Part shown: one piece after another, positions 15,336-22,838 of the stretch
How the letters are laid out: each line of letters opens with the position of its first letter
Position numbering within the stretch: position 1 is the stretch's first letter
Virus record (IMG/VR): IMGVR_UViG_3300020055_001822
Span: 1-36,869 of that record
From: a virus
Direction: 5' to 3' (one strand)
Length of the DNA: 36,869 nucleotides
Position numbers and translations under genes: made by a program
The notes under the pieces: model-generated
Seen by the model: the letters and a program-made list of their open reading frames with translations, nothing else
What the model was told of the DNA's origin: nothing
The model's database searches: none

Positions 15336-16722
15336 GTCTTTTCCACCAATCGTGTAACTCTGTGTCGTTACGATATATATCTTCTAAGCGAATCGGTTCT
15401 TGTCTGATACGATCTAACTTATCTTGGAACCCTTTGCCATTTTTAAATTGTTGTTCATAAGTATCTGGCCATTGTTCAGCAAAGGTAGGTCTATTTTTCA
15501 TTTCACGTAATGTATTAACTATACTCATTTGTCTATGTGTAGCACGTGGCTCCATATATGCTAGTAGTTCATCAATTTTACGATCTAATATATGTCGTGG
15601 CCATGCAAACGGACTCATAACAATATCAGGGTGAAATGCAAACATAATTTTTGTTTCTACACTTACATCCAACTCACGACTCAGATCAAACAAGTCTTGT
15701 ATGCTAAACATACCAGGTCCAGTAATTGTTAGATCAAATCTCATTTTTTCATTTCCGCCTGGCAATAACAATCCTTGTTTAAAATTATCTAACCATTCTT
15801 CCCAGCGTATGCCTTTGCGTATAAATTCTACAATATCACCTGTACCGTCGATACTTGCACACATTAGCCAGTCTTTAAACTGCGGCAAGTAATCGTATAA
15901 ATTTTTACCATTGAATTCTACTCTAGATAGATTACTATTATAACGTAAGTAACAATTTTTTGCACTATTATTATCTATCATTTCTTGTAATGCCCACCAA
16001 TGTATGTCATACATCAAAGGCTCGCCGCCTACCCAATAAATTTCTTCTACAATGCCGTCACTGATTGCTTTTTTAAATTCAGGTTCAACTACATTACGCT
16101 GAAACAATGTCATTTTCTTTTTAACATCGTGTTGCATAAAAGGTTGGTTTTCTGGTGACCACATATTATGTTTTTTCTTTTCGGCTTCCCAACTAGAACT
16201 TAATTGTTCGCCACACATACGACATTTAAAATTACACAAATTACTATAACGATAATCAAATGATATAGTAGGCATTGTTGTGTAACCTTCATCATCAGTA
16301 CTATCAAATGCTTCTTGTATTTTGTCTCTGAAAAGAACACCTGTAAACCATTTGCGATAACTGCTAATACTAAGTATGTCGTCATTACAAACATCGCATT
16401 GCGAAATACGTTCACCAGCCATTAACTTTTTACGAATATTACGCATATACTCGCTGTTCCAGTGTTCTTCGAGTGTTACTGGATTAAACTCATCTGCTGC
16501 AGTTTTTGATTCTTTTATTTCACCGTAAGTTTCATCGTTTGTAGCATCAATATATTGTTTTTGAAAACTGTGTTCTTCACGACTAGCACAGCACATTCTA
16601 CGTTCTCCTTGTGGAGAAATATATGTATGTGTCCATGGTGCCATACAGAAAGTTTTGTTTTCACTTTCTTCTGCACAACTACCGTCATCGTTCCAAATTG
16701 GTATTTTTCTTTTGATTGTCAT
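15325..16722 (-). CDS. N-twitch radical SAM protein (rSAM-7)
   Basis: A 465-aa member. Seen: a 25-residue leader, twitch C26-x12-G39-x4-C44 plus C45, C109-x2-C112, core C163-x3-C167-x2-C170 followed by C-x4-S-x2-W (CGEQLSSSW), GGEP at 232-235 and ASIDG. The tail is altered: DRIRQEPIRLEDIYRN in place of RN..F...FPE. It lies directly before the sugar nucleotidyltransferase, overlapping by 11 nt, the clearest physical link between the rSAM battery and sugar chemistry. ATG 16722 has AGGA five bases upstream. The 26 bases before it are a short AT-rich spacer after the SGNH-like gene. Confidence 0.9.
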   Translation of the reverse strand: MTIKRKIPIWNDDGSCAEESENKTFCMAPWTHTYISPQGERRMCCASREEHSFQKQYIDATNDETYGEIKESKTAADEFNPVTLEEHWNSEYMRNIRKKLMAGERISQCDVCNDDILSISSYRKWFTGVLFRDKIQEAFDSTDDEGYTTMPTISFDYRYSNLCNFKCRMCGEQLSSSWEAEKKKHNMWSPENQPFMQHDVKKKMTLFQRNVVEPEFKKAISDGIVEEIYWVGGEPLMYDIHWWALQEMIDNNSAKNCYLRYNSNLSRVEFNGKNLYDYLPQFKDWLMCASIDGTGDIVEFIRKGIRWEEWLDNFKQGLLLPGGNEKMRFDLTITGPGMFSIQDLFDLSRELDVSVETKIMFAFHPDIVMSPFAWPRHILDRKIDELLAYMEPRATHRQMSIVNTLREMKNRPTFAEQWPDTYEQQFKNGKGFQDKLDRIRQEPIRLEDIYRNDTELHDWWKRHEL

Positions 16723-16748
16723 GAGGATCCTATTTTGTATAATATAAC

Positions 16749-17645
16749 TTATTTTTTATCGGTTGTCAACTCATACTGTTCACGTATATAGTTTGCCATT
16801 ACATTTGCAATTGCTTGATATCCCATCTTAGAAGGATGTATTGTATATTGACTCCAAAATCCAGGATGATTATCAATACTGCGTCCTGCAACTTCATGCA
16901 TAGGCACGCCATCAAATAAACACAGTTCTTCAACTGTGTTTATATAAAAGTCATATTTTTTTCTTTTTTCATCAGTAACTGGAAATATTCCATTTAATCC
17001 TAAAAAGTTAATAAAAACATGAGGTATACCTGCACGAGTTAGCAGTGCATCCATTGACAATATCCATTGTTGACATTTTAAATATCTAAGCCAATCTTGC
17101 TGTTCAACATAGTTTAGATACTGTCTTCCAAACTCACTGTCAGGATGCTTTAATGCATACTCTTCTCCCGATGGTGAGGCCAAGTTCATAACAACATATT
17201 GATTGTTATCATTGAAAAGATATTCTGTTGTTTTTACTTTTTCGACTCCTGTAAATCTCGGAGGTACACTTGCTATTTCTCTAAACGGTGAAGTTAATCC
17301 GACAATAGCCAGTGTACGTCCATTGGGTTTAAAGTTCTTTATGTGTTCTGCTATCCACAGATTCTGTGATTCGTAATCGGTATATACAGCTAGATCTGGG
17401 TTTAACCATTTATATATGTCAATGAACATACTTTGATTGCTGTTGCCCAATGTTGCTGCATTCATCACTGGTATGTTCAACTGTTCAGATAATCTAGCAG
17501 GATATGCAAAATTTCTATCTGTATAATCTCGCCAGTCTTTTCCCGGTGAATATTCTTCTCTATGATCCCAACTAGTCCTACCAGTTGCTGCACTGTCGTG
17601 ACCTCTTGTAAAACTACAACCGAAACAAATTATTTTTTCAATCAT
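16749..17645 (-). CDS. SGNH/GDSL-like protein (SGNH-2)
   Basis: A 298-aa SGNH-type protein. Seen: GCSFTRG at residues 9-15 (nucleophile Ser11), NAATLGNSNQSM at 62-73 as the block with Gly and Asn oxyanion residues, a strand LAIVGLTSPFRE, and a C-terminal YTIHPSKMGY (His270) matching the DxxHP region of the family. There is no signal peptide. It is the first gene of the long minus-strand series and has a good GGAGAT site five bases before ATG 17645. A GATAAATA box lies 26 bases before the start codon. It precedes an N-twitch rSAM gene, repeating the pairing seen at 3585-5611 and 20806-24004. Confidence 0.75.
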   Translation of the reverse strand: MIEKIICFGCSFTRGHDSAATGRTSWDHREEYSPGKDWRDYTDRNFAYPARLSEQLNIPVMNAATLGNSNQSMFIDIYKWLNPDLAVYTDYESQNLWIAEHIKNFKPNGRTLAIVGLTSPFREIASVPPRFTGVEKVKTTEYLFNDNNQYVVMNLASPSGEEYALKHPDSEFGRQYLNYVEQQDWLRYLKCQQWILSMDALLTRAGIPHVFINFLGLNGIFPVTDEKRKKYDFYINTVEELCLFDGVPMHEVAGRSIDNHPGFWSQYTIHPSKMGYQAIANVMANYIREQYELTTDKK

Positions 17646-17654
17646 TGTATCTCC

Positions 17655-17662
17655 AATAAATA
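17655..17662 (+). promoter_or_regulatory. Candidate T4-like late promoter box, plus strand
   Basis: AATAAATA matches the T4 late consensus TATAAATA at seven of eight positions. It ends 28 bases before ATG 17691, leaving room for a start site and the AGGA ribosome site. It is half of a facing pair in the only divergent gap. In AT-rich DNA such matches arise by chance, hence moderate confidence. Confidence 0.4.
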
Positions 17663-17671
17663 CGTATATAA

Positions 17672-17679
17672 TATTTATC
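17672..17679 (-). promoter_or_regulatory. Candidate T4-like late promoter box, minus strand
   Basis: GATAAATA read on the minus strand matches TATAAATA at seven of eight positions and ends 26 bases before ATG 17645. Its spacing mirrors that of the plus-strand box 9 bases away, so the 45-base gap could drive both transcription units. A TATAAT hexamer also crosses this gap on the plus strand and is an alternative. Confidence 0.4.
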
Positions 17680-17690
17680 AGGAAAAATGT

Positions 17691-18761
17691 ATGAGAGTAG
17701 GATTACTATTAACAGGATTAGTTAATGATACTAAAACTATAAAACATTTACAAAAGCAAATTGAATACTGGAACCAGTCTGGTATTGAAACAGAAATTTA
17801 TAGTACATCATGGAGCGATACACACCGTTATCCTTGGAGTACTCCTACATTAAAAACTGATTACGGTAATCCTATACAAGACACTGCAGTTATTGATTAT
17901 GCAGTAAGTACACTGAATCCAAACAGACATCTTGAATTACTATATTGCGATTTGTATGATAAATTTATCGAATATTGTAGTCAGTTTAATAGTAACCCAT
18001 ATAATAAAATTAATAGAGTTGCTAAGTCGCTAAGGAATTGCAGATTTAATAAATTTGGAGATATAACTGAATTCGACGACTGGTGGATAACTTATACATG
18101 GTTTACAAGATTTGTATATTTTGTAAATCAAGCATACAGTTTAAGTCAAGTAATTAACATTGCACTTGATCAAACAAACCCTCCTCAAGTTTTTTTAAAA
18201 TGGCGCTGGGATTTATTATGCAACTACCATCGTGACACTGAAAATTTAATACATAGATTAGAAACAATGCAAAGACATGAAGGATATGGAATTCATTTTA
18301 ATCGAGCATGGTTGTTTGGAGAAGAAACAAAAGACATAGAAATTAAAGCAACAAGAATGCACGAAGTATGGCCATATGAAGATCAACCTATTTGCGTCGA
18401 TGATACTTGGTTTATATTCAATGATATGACAGCAAATAATTTACGTAAAATAATGAGCAAATATCTTGAGGTTTGGAATTTTGATGAACCACATCAACAT
18501 CTTAATCTTTGGAGTGCAATCGGAAAAATACAATTACAGCGTGGCAGTTATACAACCGAACCAATGAGTAGGATACTAGTAAGATCAGGTGAGTTAATCG
18601 ATGACCATTTTCATCGTAATACTGATAGATTTTTTGCACAACAACAGCAAAATAATCAGTTAGCAAGCCCTATGAACAAATTAATGGCAAAAGCCAACGA
18701 TGCTGAATTTAAAAAATATCTGTATCAAGCAATTAGCAGTTTTGATTGGAGCAGTCAATGA
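17691..18761 (+). CDS. Putative glycosyltransferase-like protein (GT-2)
   Basis: A 356-aa protein starting at ATG 17691 with AGGA eight bases upstream; the frame is open further 5' but that part lies over the divergent gene. Seen: an N-terminal strand MRVGLLLTGLVND, a region with IYSTSWSD, and FLKWRWDLLCNY (KWRWD at 170-174). The next gene has KTRSD in the same setting after a similar N-terminus (MKIAIVLCGFPR), so the two look like distant paralogues. The K-x-R-x-D strand resembles acidic metal-binding strands of GT-A-type enzymes. No membrane segment. Assignment rests on the paralogue pattern and context, so it is tentative. Confidence 0.5.
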   Translation: MRVGLLLTGLVNDTKTIKHLQKQIEYWNQSGIETEIYSTSWSDTHRYPWSTPTLKTDYGNPIQDTAVIDYAVSTLNPNRHLELLYCDLYDKFIEYCSQFNSNPYNKINRVAKSLRNCRFNKFGDITEFDDWWITYTWFTRFVYFVNQAYSLSQVINIALDQTNPPQVFLKWRWDLLCNYHRDTENLIHRLETMQRHEGYGIHFNRAWLFGEETKDIEIKATRMHEVWPYEDQPICVDDTWFIFNDMTANNLRKIMSKYLEVWNFDEPHQHLNLWSAIGKIQLQRGSYTTEPMSRILVRSGELIDDHFHRNTDRFFAQQQQNNQLASPMNKLMAKANDAEFKKYLYQAISSFDWSSQ

Positions 18762-19657
18762 AAATAGCAATTGTATTATGCGGATTTCCTAGATTAGCAG
18801 AACACGTAGCAGGTTGGAGCCATCAAGTGTTTGCTGATTATTCAGTTGACTTTTATACTCATTTTTGGTATACAAATTGGCCAAACATGGGAACTGACCA
18901 AGCAACTGCATATAATGCAATTGATAGTATTAAGCCAATTGCAAGTACAGTTGATTGTTATGAAACTGCAGCATGGGACTTTATTGATCATGTTAGACAA
19001 AAACCTATAGAACCAAAAAGTGAATACTATTACAGTTGGCCTGATGTTAGGATTTTCAATTATAACTTTCCGGGGCAGTTTATCAGTAGTTCACGTGCAG
19101 TAAATCTAGTAGAAAGTAACTATGATTTAATAATAAAAACTCGAAGTGATTGTATTCTTCCGATTGGTGCAAACGAATGGCTACAGGAACTAGTTGATTT
19201 AGTTAACAAAAACGATTGTGTGTATGAAAGTGGTTCAACAGTTGTAAATGAAGGCATTCCTTTTATTGGTTGGGATGCTGCTTTTTACGGAAATACATCA
19301 AGTACAAAAAATTATTTTCAACCAATGGAAGATAACCTCAAAGAACTTTTTTTAGAAAAAAGAAATTTTTACGACGATTGGCATTATAATGTTAATCAAA
19401 CTAGAGCAAAAGTACATCCAGGACTAGCACACGTAACTTGGGCTAAACTTGCATTGCTAAGTAATACAGTAATAAGATCAAAACCTATATTTTTGCCAAC
19501 TCCTATAGTAGCTAGACAAGAATTTGATTACACATGGACATGGTCCGAAATCGAAGAACATCAATATCAAACAACAGGCATCCAAGGATTTGAAATATTT
19601 AATAATATAAACTCTGCTGATTTAATTAATCGAGCAGGAAAAATAAGGACAGCATAA
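18758..19657 (+). CDS. Putative glycosyltransferase-like protein (GT-3)
   Basis: A 299-aa protein. I chose ATG 18758, which overlaps the previous TGA (ATGA) and has GGAG six bases upstream, over a TTG four codons earlier. Seen: MKIAIVLCGFPRL, THFWYTNW, then LIIKTRSDCILP with KTRSD at 127-131, which looks like a GT-A-type acidic strand. Late segments include GWDAAFYG and PTPIVARQEFDYTW. Probably cytoplasmic. Pairs with the preceding gene and precedes the oxygenase-like gene with a one-base overlap (TAATG). Confidence 0.55.
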   Translation: MKIAIVLCGFPRLAEHVAGWSHQVFADYSVDFYTHFWYTNWPNMGTDQATAYNAIDSIKPIASTVDCYETAAWDFIDHVRQKPIEPKSEYYYSWPDVRIFNYNFPGQFISSSRAVNLVESNYDLIIKTRSDCILPIGANEWLQELVDLVNKNDCVYESGSTVVNEGIPFIGWDAAFYGNTSSTKNYFQPMEDNLKELFLEKRNFYDDWHYNVNQTRAKVHPGLAHVTWAKLALLSNTVIRSKPIFLPTPIVARQEFDYTWTWSEIEEHQYQTTGIQGFEIFNNINSADLINRAGKIRTA

Positions 19658-20280
19658 TGAATATAGAGCAAGCACAACAACATGCACTAGCAAGTTTAAA
19701 CGCAACAGAATTAACTCGCAGTGACTTTAATTATCTTATGATACATGATTTATTTCCTGAAGATTTTTATCAGCAGTTAAAACAATTGCCTGTAGAAGAA
19801 ACAGATGAAATTGTGCACAGTGTGTTTAACCACGAACCATTTGTACAAGCACTGGCACACAAGTTTGAGGATAGTCCTCGCCGTAGTGATACTATACGAA
19901 GTGTATATGCTTTCTGGCAACGTGCAGGAGCAGGTTATACACTAAAACCGCATGTAGACAGTTATCCTCGAGTGTTTACAATGACAGTATACCTAGCAGA
20001 TGATAACGATACACCAGAGGCTGGCACTGCAGCATATCGTGTTGACCGCAGTACTCGTACTTGGGAAACAATTGGAATGATGGAATACCTACGTAATAGT
20101 TGCATGATCATAAGTCCGTACGATGACTTAACTTGGCACGGTGTAAATCTAATTGAAAAAGACATTGTACGTGATAGTGTTGTTTTAGTTTACAGTGCTG
20201 AAGAATGGAACGAATCGCAGATGCACTACGCTAACTGGAAGCCTGGAGAAACAGTAAACTATGTACTACCACAACAGTAA
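19657..20280 (+). CDS. 2-oxoglutarate/Fe(II)-dependent oxygenase-like protein
   Basis: A 207-aa protein with the jelly-roll facial triad. Seen: H99-x-D101 in LKPHVDSYPRVFTMTVYLAD, the distal H161 in LTWHGVNLI, and R172 eleven residues later as the probable 2-oxoglutarate anchor. Such enzymes couple 2-oxoglutarate decarboxylation to hydroxylation or related oxidation. The overall length suits a small prolyl-hydroxylase-like or sugar/peptide hydroxylase-like enzyme; the substrate is not readable. It starts in a TAATG junction after GT-3 and overlaps the next ORF by 20 nt, suggesting tight co-expression with the glycosyltransferase-like proteins. Confidence 0.8.
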   Translation: MNIEQAQQHALASLNATELTRSDFNYLMIHDLFPEDFYQQLKQLPVEETDEIVHSVFNHEPFVQALAHKFEDSPRRSDTIRSVYAFWQRAGAGYTLKPHVDSYPRVFTMTVYLADDNDTPEAGTAAYRVDRSTRTWETIGMMEYLRNSCMIISPYDDLTWHGVNLIEKDIVRDSVVLVYSAEEWNESQMHYANWKPGETVNYVLPQQ

Positions 20281-20809
20281 ACAATATTTAGATAGATTTG
20301 AAAATCTACAAAATGGTTTTTATGAATATAGAGTTGACAATACTGTAGTTAACTTGTATACTATTTTTGAAGATCGCAGTGGATGGATATGTACTACTGT
20401 AGTAGATTGGAATAACAATTTACATTGCACAGAAGCCGCAGTAGATAATGTTAAGCCACACGATTATGTTATCAATCAATTGCGAACAGATCAAGAGTAT
20501 AATGTAATGGCAGTTGCTGAAGTTTTCAAAAGACCGTTTAATGAATGGTTACGTTATCCGCATATTATGTATGTGCATAACAGCATGAAAGAATACTCTA
20601 GTACTCGTATCACCAGTGAAATAGAAAATAGTAATATGATTAGTTTTGATTTAAATCAACCTCCTACACGTGTAGGACATAGTGCTCGTACAATTGGATT
20701 TGGCAATGGACAAGTTGGCGACACTGTGTTTGGATTCGGCGGCATTGATAGTGATGGTTTTTTTCAAAGTTTTAGTGGCAGTGGCAGAGGATTAGTATAC
20801 GTAAGATGA
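20261..20809 (+). CDS. Hypothetical protein with Gly/Ser-rich C-terminus
   Basis: A 182-aa protein I do not recognise. It starts at ATG 20261 inside the end of the oxygenase gene and ends 4 nt into the next rSAM gene. The first 110 residues are alternating beta-like segments (GWICTTVVDWNN, YNVMAVAEVFKRPFNEW). The last 40 are unusually glycine-rich (GFGNGQVGDTVFGFGG, then SGSGRGLVYVR), like a flexible or surface-exposed tail. There are no catalytic cysteines or membrane helices. Its place between an oxygenase and an N-twitch rSAM gene makes it a possible substrate or carrier protein, but this is only a guess from position. Confidence 0.65.
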   Translation: MYYHNSKQYLDRFENLQNGFYEYRVDNTVVNLYTIFEDRSGWICTTVVDWNNNLHCTEAAVDNVKPHDYVINQLRTDQEYNVMAVAEVFKRPFNEWLRYPHIMYVHNSMKEYSSTRITSEIENSNMISFDLNQPPTRVGHSARTIGFGNGQVGDTVFGFGGIDSDGFFQSFSGSGRGLVYVR

Positions 20810-21990
20810 GTAAAATATATTGTCCATATGCTTTTAATGCAATGGAAATAACAACAGGTGGTGCATTTAGTCCGTGTTGTATAAGTAGCAAAGAATTTAA
20901 AGACGAAAGCGGCGATCGTTATCATGCTGGTAGTAGCAGTATTGGTAAAGTTTATGCTAGTAGTGACAGACGACATTGGATCGAGCAGTTTGATATGAAC
21001 TTTAAAACAGACTGCAAACAATGTTGGGAAGTTGAAAAAAGTGGAGGCGAAAGCAAAAGACTACGTGAAATTAAATATTGGAAACTATACTACGACAGTT
21101 TAGGCGAACGTGTGCCGGTTATTAATATCGACACGCCGCTAGAAGTGCTAGATTTAAAACTAGGCAATACTTGTAACTTGGCTTGTGCTACTTGTGATCC
21201 TGTTAGTAGCAGTCGCTGGAACAGCATTATCAAAGGATTTACAGGCGATTTTCCTGTACAGCCGCAGCGTTGGCAAGATACTGATGACTTTTGGGAAGGT
21301 TTAAATGACAGTATTGATCATGTAAAGAAAATTGAAATTGCAGGCGGCGAACCTTTTATGGTTAAAAAGCAACGAGTGCTACTTGATTATCTAATAGACA
21401 ATAATATTGCACAGCATGTAGACATTACTTGGATTACAAACAGTACACACTACGAACAAGACATTGTAGATAAATTTAAACATTTCAAACAGGTACGTGT
21501 AATGGTCAGTTTAGATAACACACATGAACAGTTTGAATATATGCGTTATCCTGCTAAATGGGATTATGCATATAATATTTTTCAAAAGTTTATCAAACTA
21601 CACAGAGAAAACAAAATCATGCTTGGACTCAGTTACACTATCAGTGCATTGAACATATATCGTGCACCTGACATGTGGCAGTTTGCACGTGATCATCAAA
21701 CACCAATTTTTAACAATCTTGTAATGCAACCGTTTCATTGTAAAAATTTGCCTGAAGCATATAAACAAATTGTACGAGAAAGATTAGAATCAGTTGAGGA
21801 TCCTGCATATCAAACAAACCCTGCAGTAGGCAAAGACAATTGGCTAGTTAACTTCTTGATGCAACCAGCAGACACAGACGAATACACACGAAACAGTATA
21901 AAACACAGAATGGATTTGGTTACTCGTAGTAGACCCGGGCTAGGAGAAACAGCGTTTCCTGAACTCGTTGGAATATGGGAAGGATTATAA
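20806..21990 (+). CDS. N-twitch radical SAM protein (rSAM-8)
   Basis: A 394-aa member on the plus strand. Seen: twitch C6-x12-G19-x4-C24 plus C25, C70-x2-C73, core C123-x3-C127-x2-C130 followed by C-x4-S-x2-W (CDPVSSSRW), GGEP at 180-183, VSLDN, and tail RSRPGLGETAFPEL. The core context (LDLKLGNTCNLACATC) is closest by eye to the minus-strand gene at 23986-25185 (VELRLGNVCNVACRTC), suggesting these two are related by duplication and inversion. It overlaps the previous ORF by 4 nt (ATGA) and the next by one base (TAATG). Confidence 0.9.
   Translation: MSKIYCPYAFNAMEITTGGAFSPCCISSKEFKDESGDRYHAGSSSIGKVYASSDRRHWIEQFDMNFKTDCKQCWEVEKSGGESKRLREIKYWKLYYDSLGERVPVINIDTPLEVLDLKLGNTCNLACATCDPVSSSRWNSIIKGFTGDFPVQPQRWQDTDDFWEGLNDSIDHVKKIEIAGGEPFMVKKQRVLLDYLIDNNIAQHVDITWITNSTHYEQDIVDKFKHFKQVRVMVSLDNTHEQFEYMRYPAKWDYAYNIFQKFIKLHRENKIMLGLSYTISALNIYRAPDMWQFARDHQTPIFNNLVMQPFHCKNLPEAYKQIVRERLESVEDPAYQTNPAVGKDNWLVNFLMQPADTDEYTRNSIKHRMDLVTRSRPGLGETAFPELVGIWEGL
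21977..21984 (+). promoter_or_regulatory. Ribosome binding site that decides the SGNH-3 start
   Basis: GGGAAGGA lies five bases before ATG 21990, which shares its first base with the preceding TAA. A slightly longer frame begins at ATG 21975, but that codon sits just upstream of this site, so 21990 is the better start. Confidence 0.65.
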
Positions 21991-22838
21991 TGTTAGGATT
22001 TAACAAAAGCACACCTAAACGTATGTTTGTACTCGGGTGTAGTCATTTAAGTGGAGCATACGATATAAATGATCAGAACGCAGGAGAGCAAAGTTATGCA
22101 TGGCATCTTTGGAATCTACGAGGACAAAAAGATATTATGTATACTATGCCTAATCCAGGTGAAGGGTTACAGATGTATGCTACAATTATAAATTACATGG
22201 AAGTAACTGGTCAAATCGAAAGATTTGATCGTTATTTAATACAACTAACAGCCGAACCTAGAATAAGTTATTTTAATAATTCACACGATCAAGAATTTTA
22301 TTTTAAAAATTTAGATTTATTTTTACAAGAAAAAAATCCATTCAACGACGGTCGTACTCTTAGTTATTTGTACAGCAAAGAAGGCACCGGCTGGACTACT
22401 AATAATCAACAAATCACAAATGTACACAGAAAATTATACGAAAAACATGAAAATAGATTTAGAACCACCGAAGGAAAAAATGCTTGGCTTGATGTTAGTG
22501 AAAACATGACCAGTGGATTAAACGACCCAGGCTTACTATTACAAAATTTAACTCACGTGTACTATCGATTTATTATTGATACTTTAAAAAAGTATAACAG
22601 AGAAGTATGTATGTTTACCTGGTGGGGTAATCAAGGATTTACTAATTTACATAAAAAACAAACTGATCCGTGGATATTTAACAAACACAATGGTAGTATT
22701 AGTAGTAGTATGAAATCTGTTAATAAATGGTTTCCTAGAGAAGAACTTAGTAAAGGTGCTCATTTAAACGGTGAACAAAGTTTAATAGTTGCCGAACACT
22801 TGCATCAAGAAATAAATCGCAAGGGATATTTTAAATGA
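21990..22838 (+). CDS. SGNH/GDSL-like protein (SGNH-3)
   Basis: A 282-aa protein, the most diverged of three SGNH-like products. Seen: MFVLGCSHLSG with the probable nucleophile in GCSH (16-19), NPGEGLQMY as a block-II/III-like element, a long aromatic middle, and a C-terminal GAHLNGEQS (His258) matching the position of the family's final His. In the first motif His replaces the Phe/Tyr that usually follows Ser. No signal peptide. It sits between two N-twitch rSAM genes with overlaps of 1 and 4 nt. Likely to act on an acyl or glycan ester, or to bind one without hydrolysis; the sequence alone does not separate these. Confidence 0.68.
   Translation: MLGFNKSTPKRMFVLGCSHLSGAYDINDQNAGEQSYAWHLWNLRGQKDIMYTMPNPGEGLQMYATIINYMEVTGQIERFDRYLIQLTAEPRISYFNNSHDQEFYFKNLDLFLQEKNPFNDGRTLSYLYSKEGTGWTTNNQQITNVHRKLYEKHENRFRTTEGKNAWLDVSENMTSGLNDPGLLLQNLTHVYYRFIIDTLKKYNREVCMFTWWGNQGFTNLHKKQTDPWIFNKHNGSISSSMKSVNKWFPREELSKGAHLNGEQSLIVAEHLHQEINRKGYFK

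Noticed and set aside
16723-16748. AT-rich spacer before rSAM-7 as a promoter
   Set aside because: At 26 bases it is too short for a full promoter; TATAAT-like words occur, but a -35 would fall in the coding end of SGNH-2 and none stands out.
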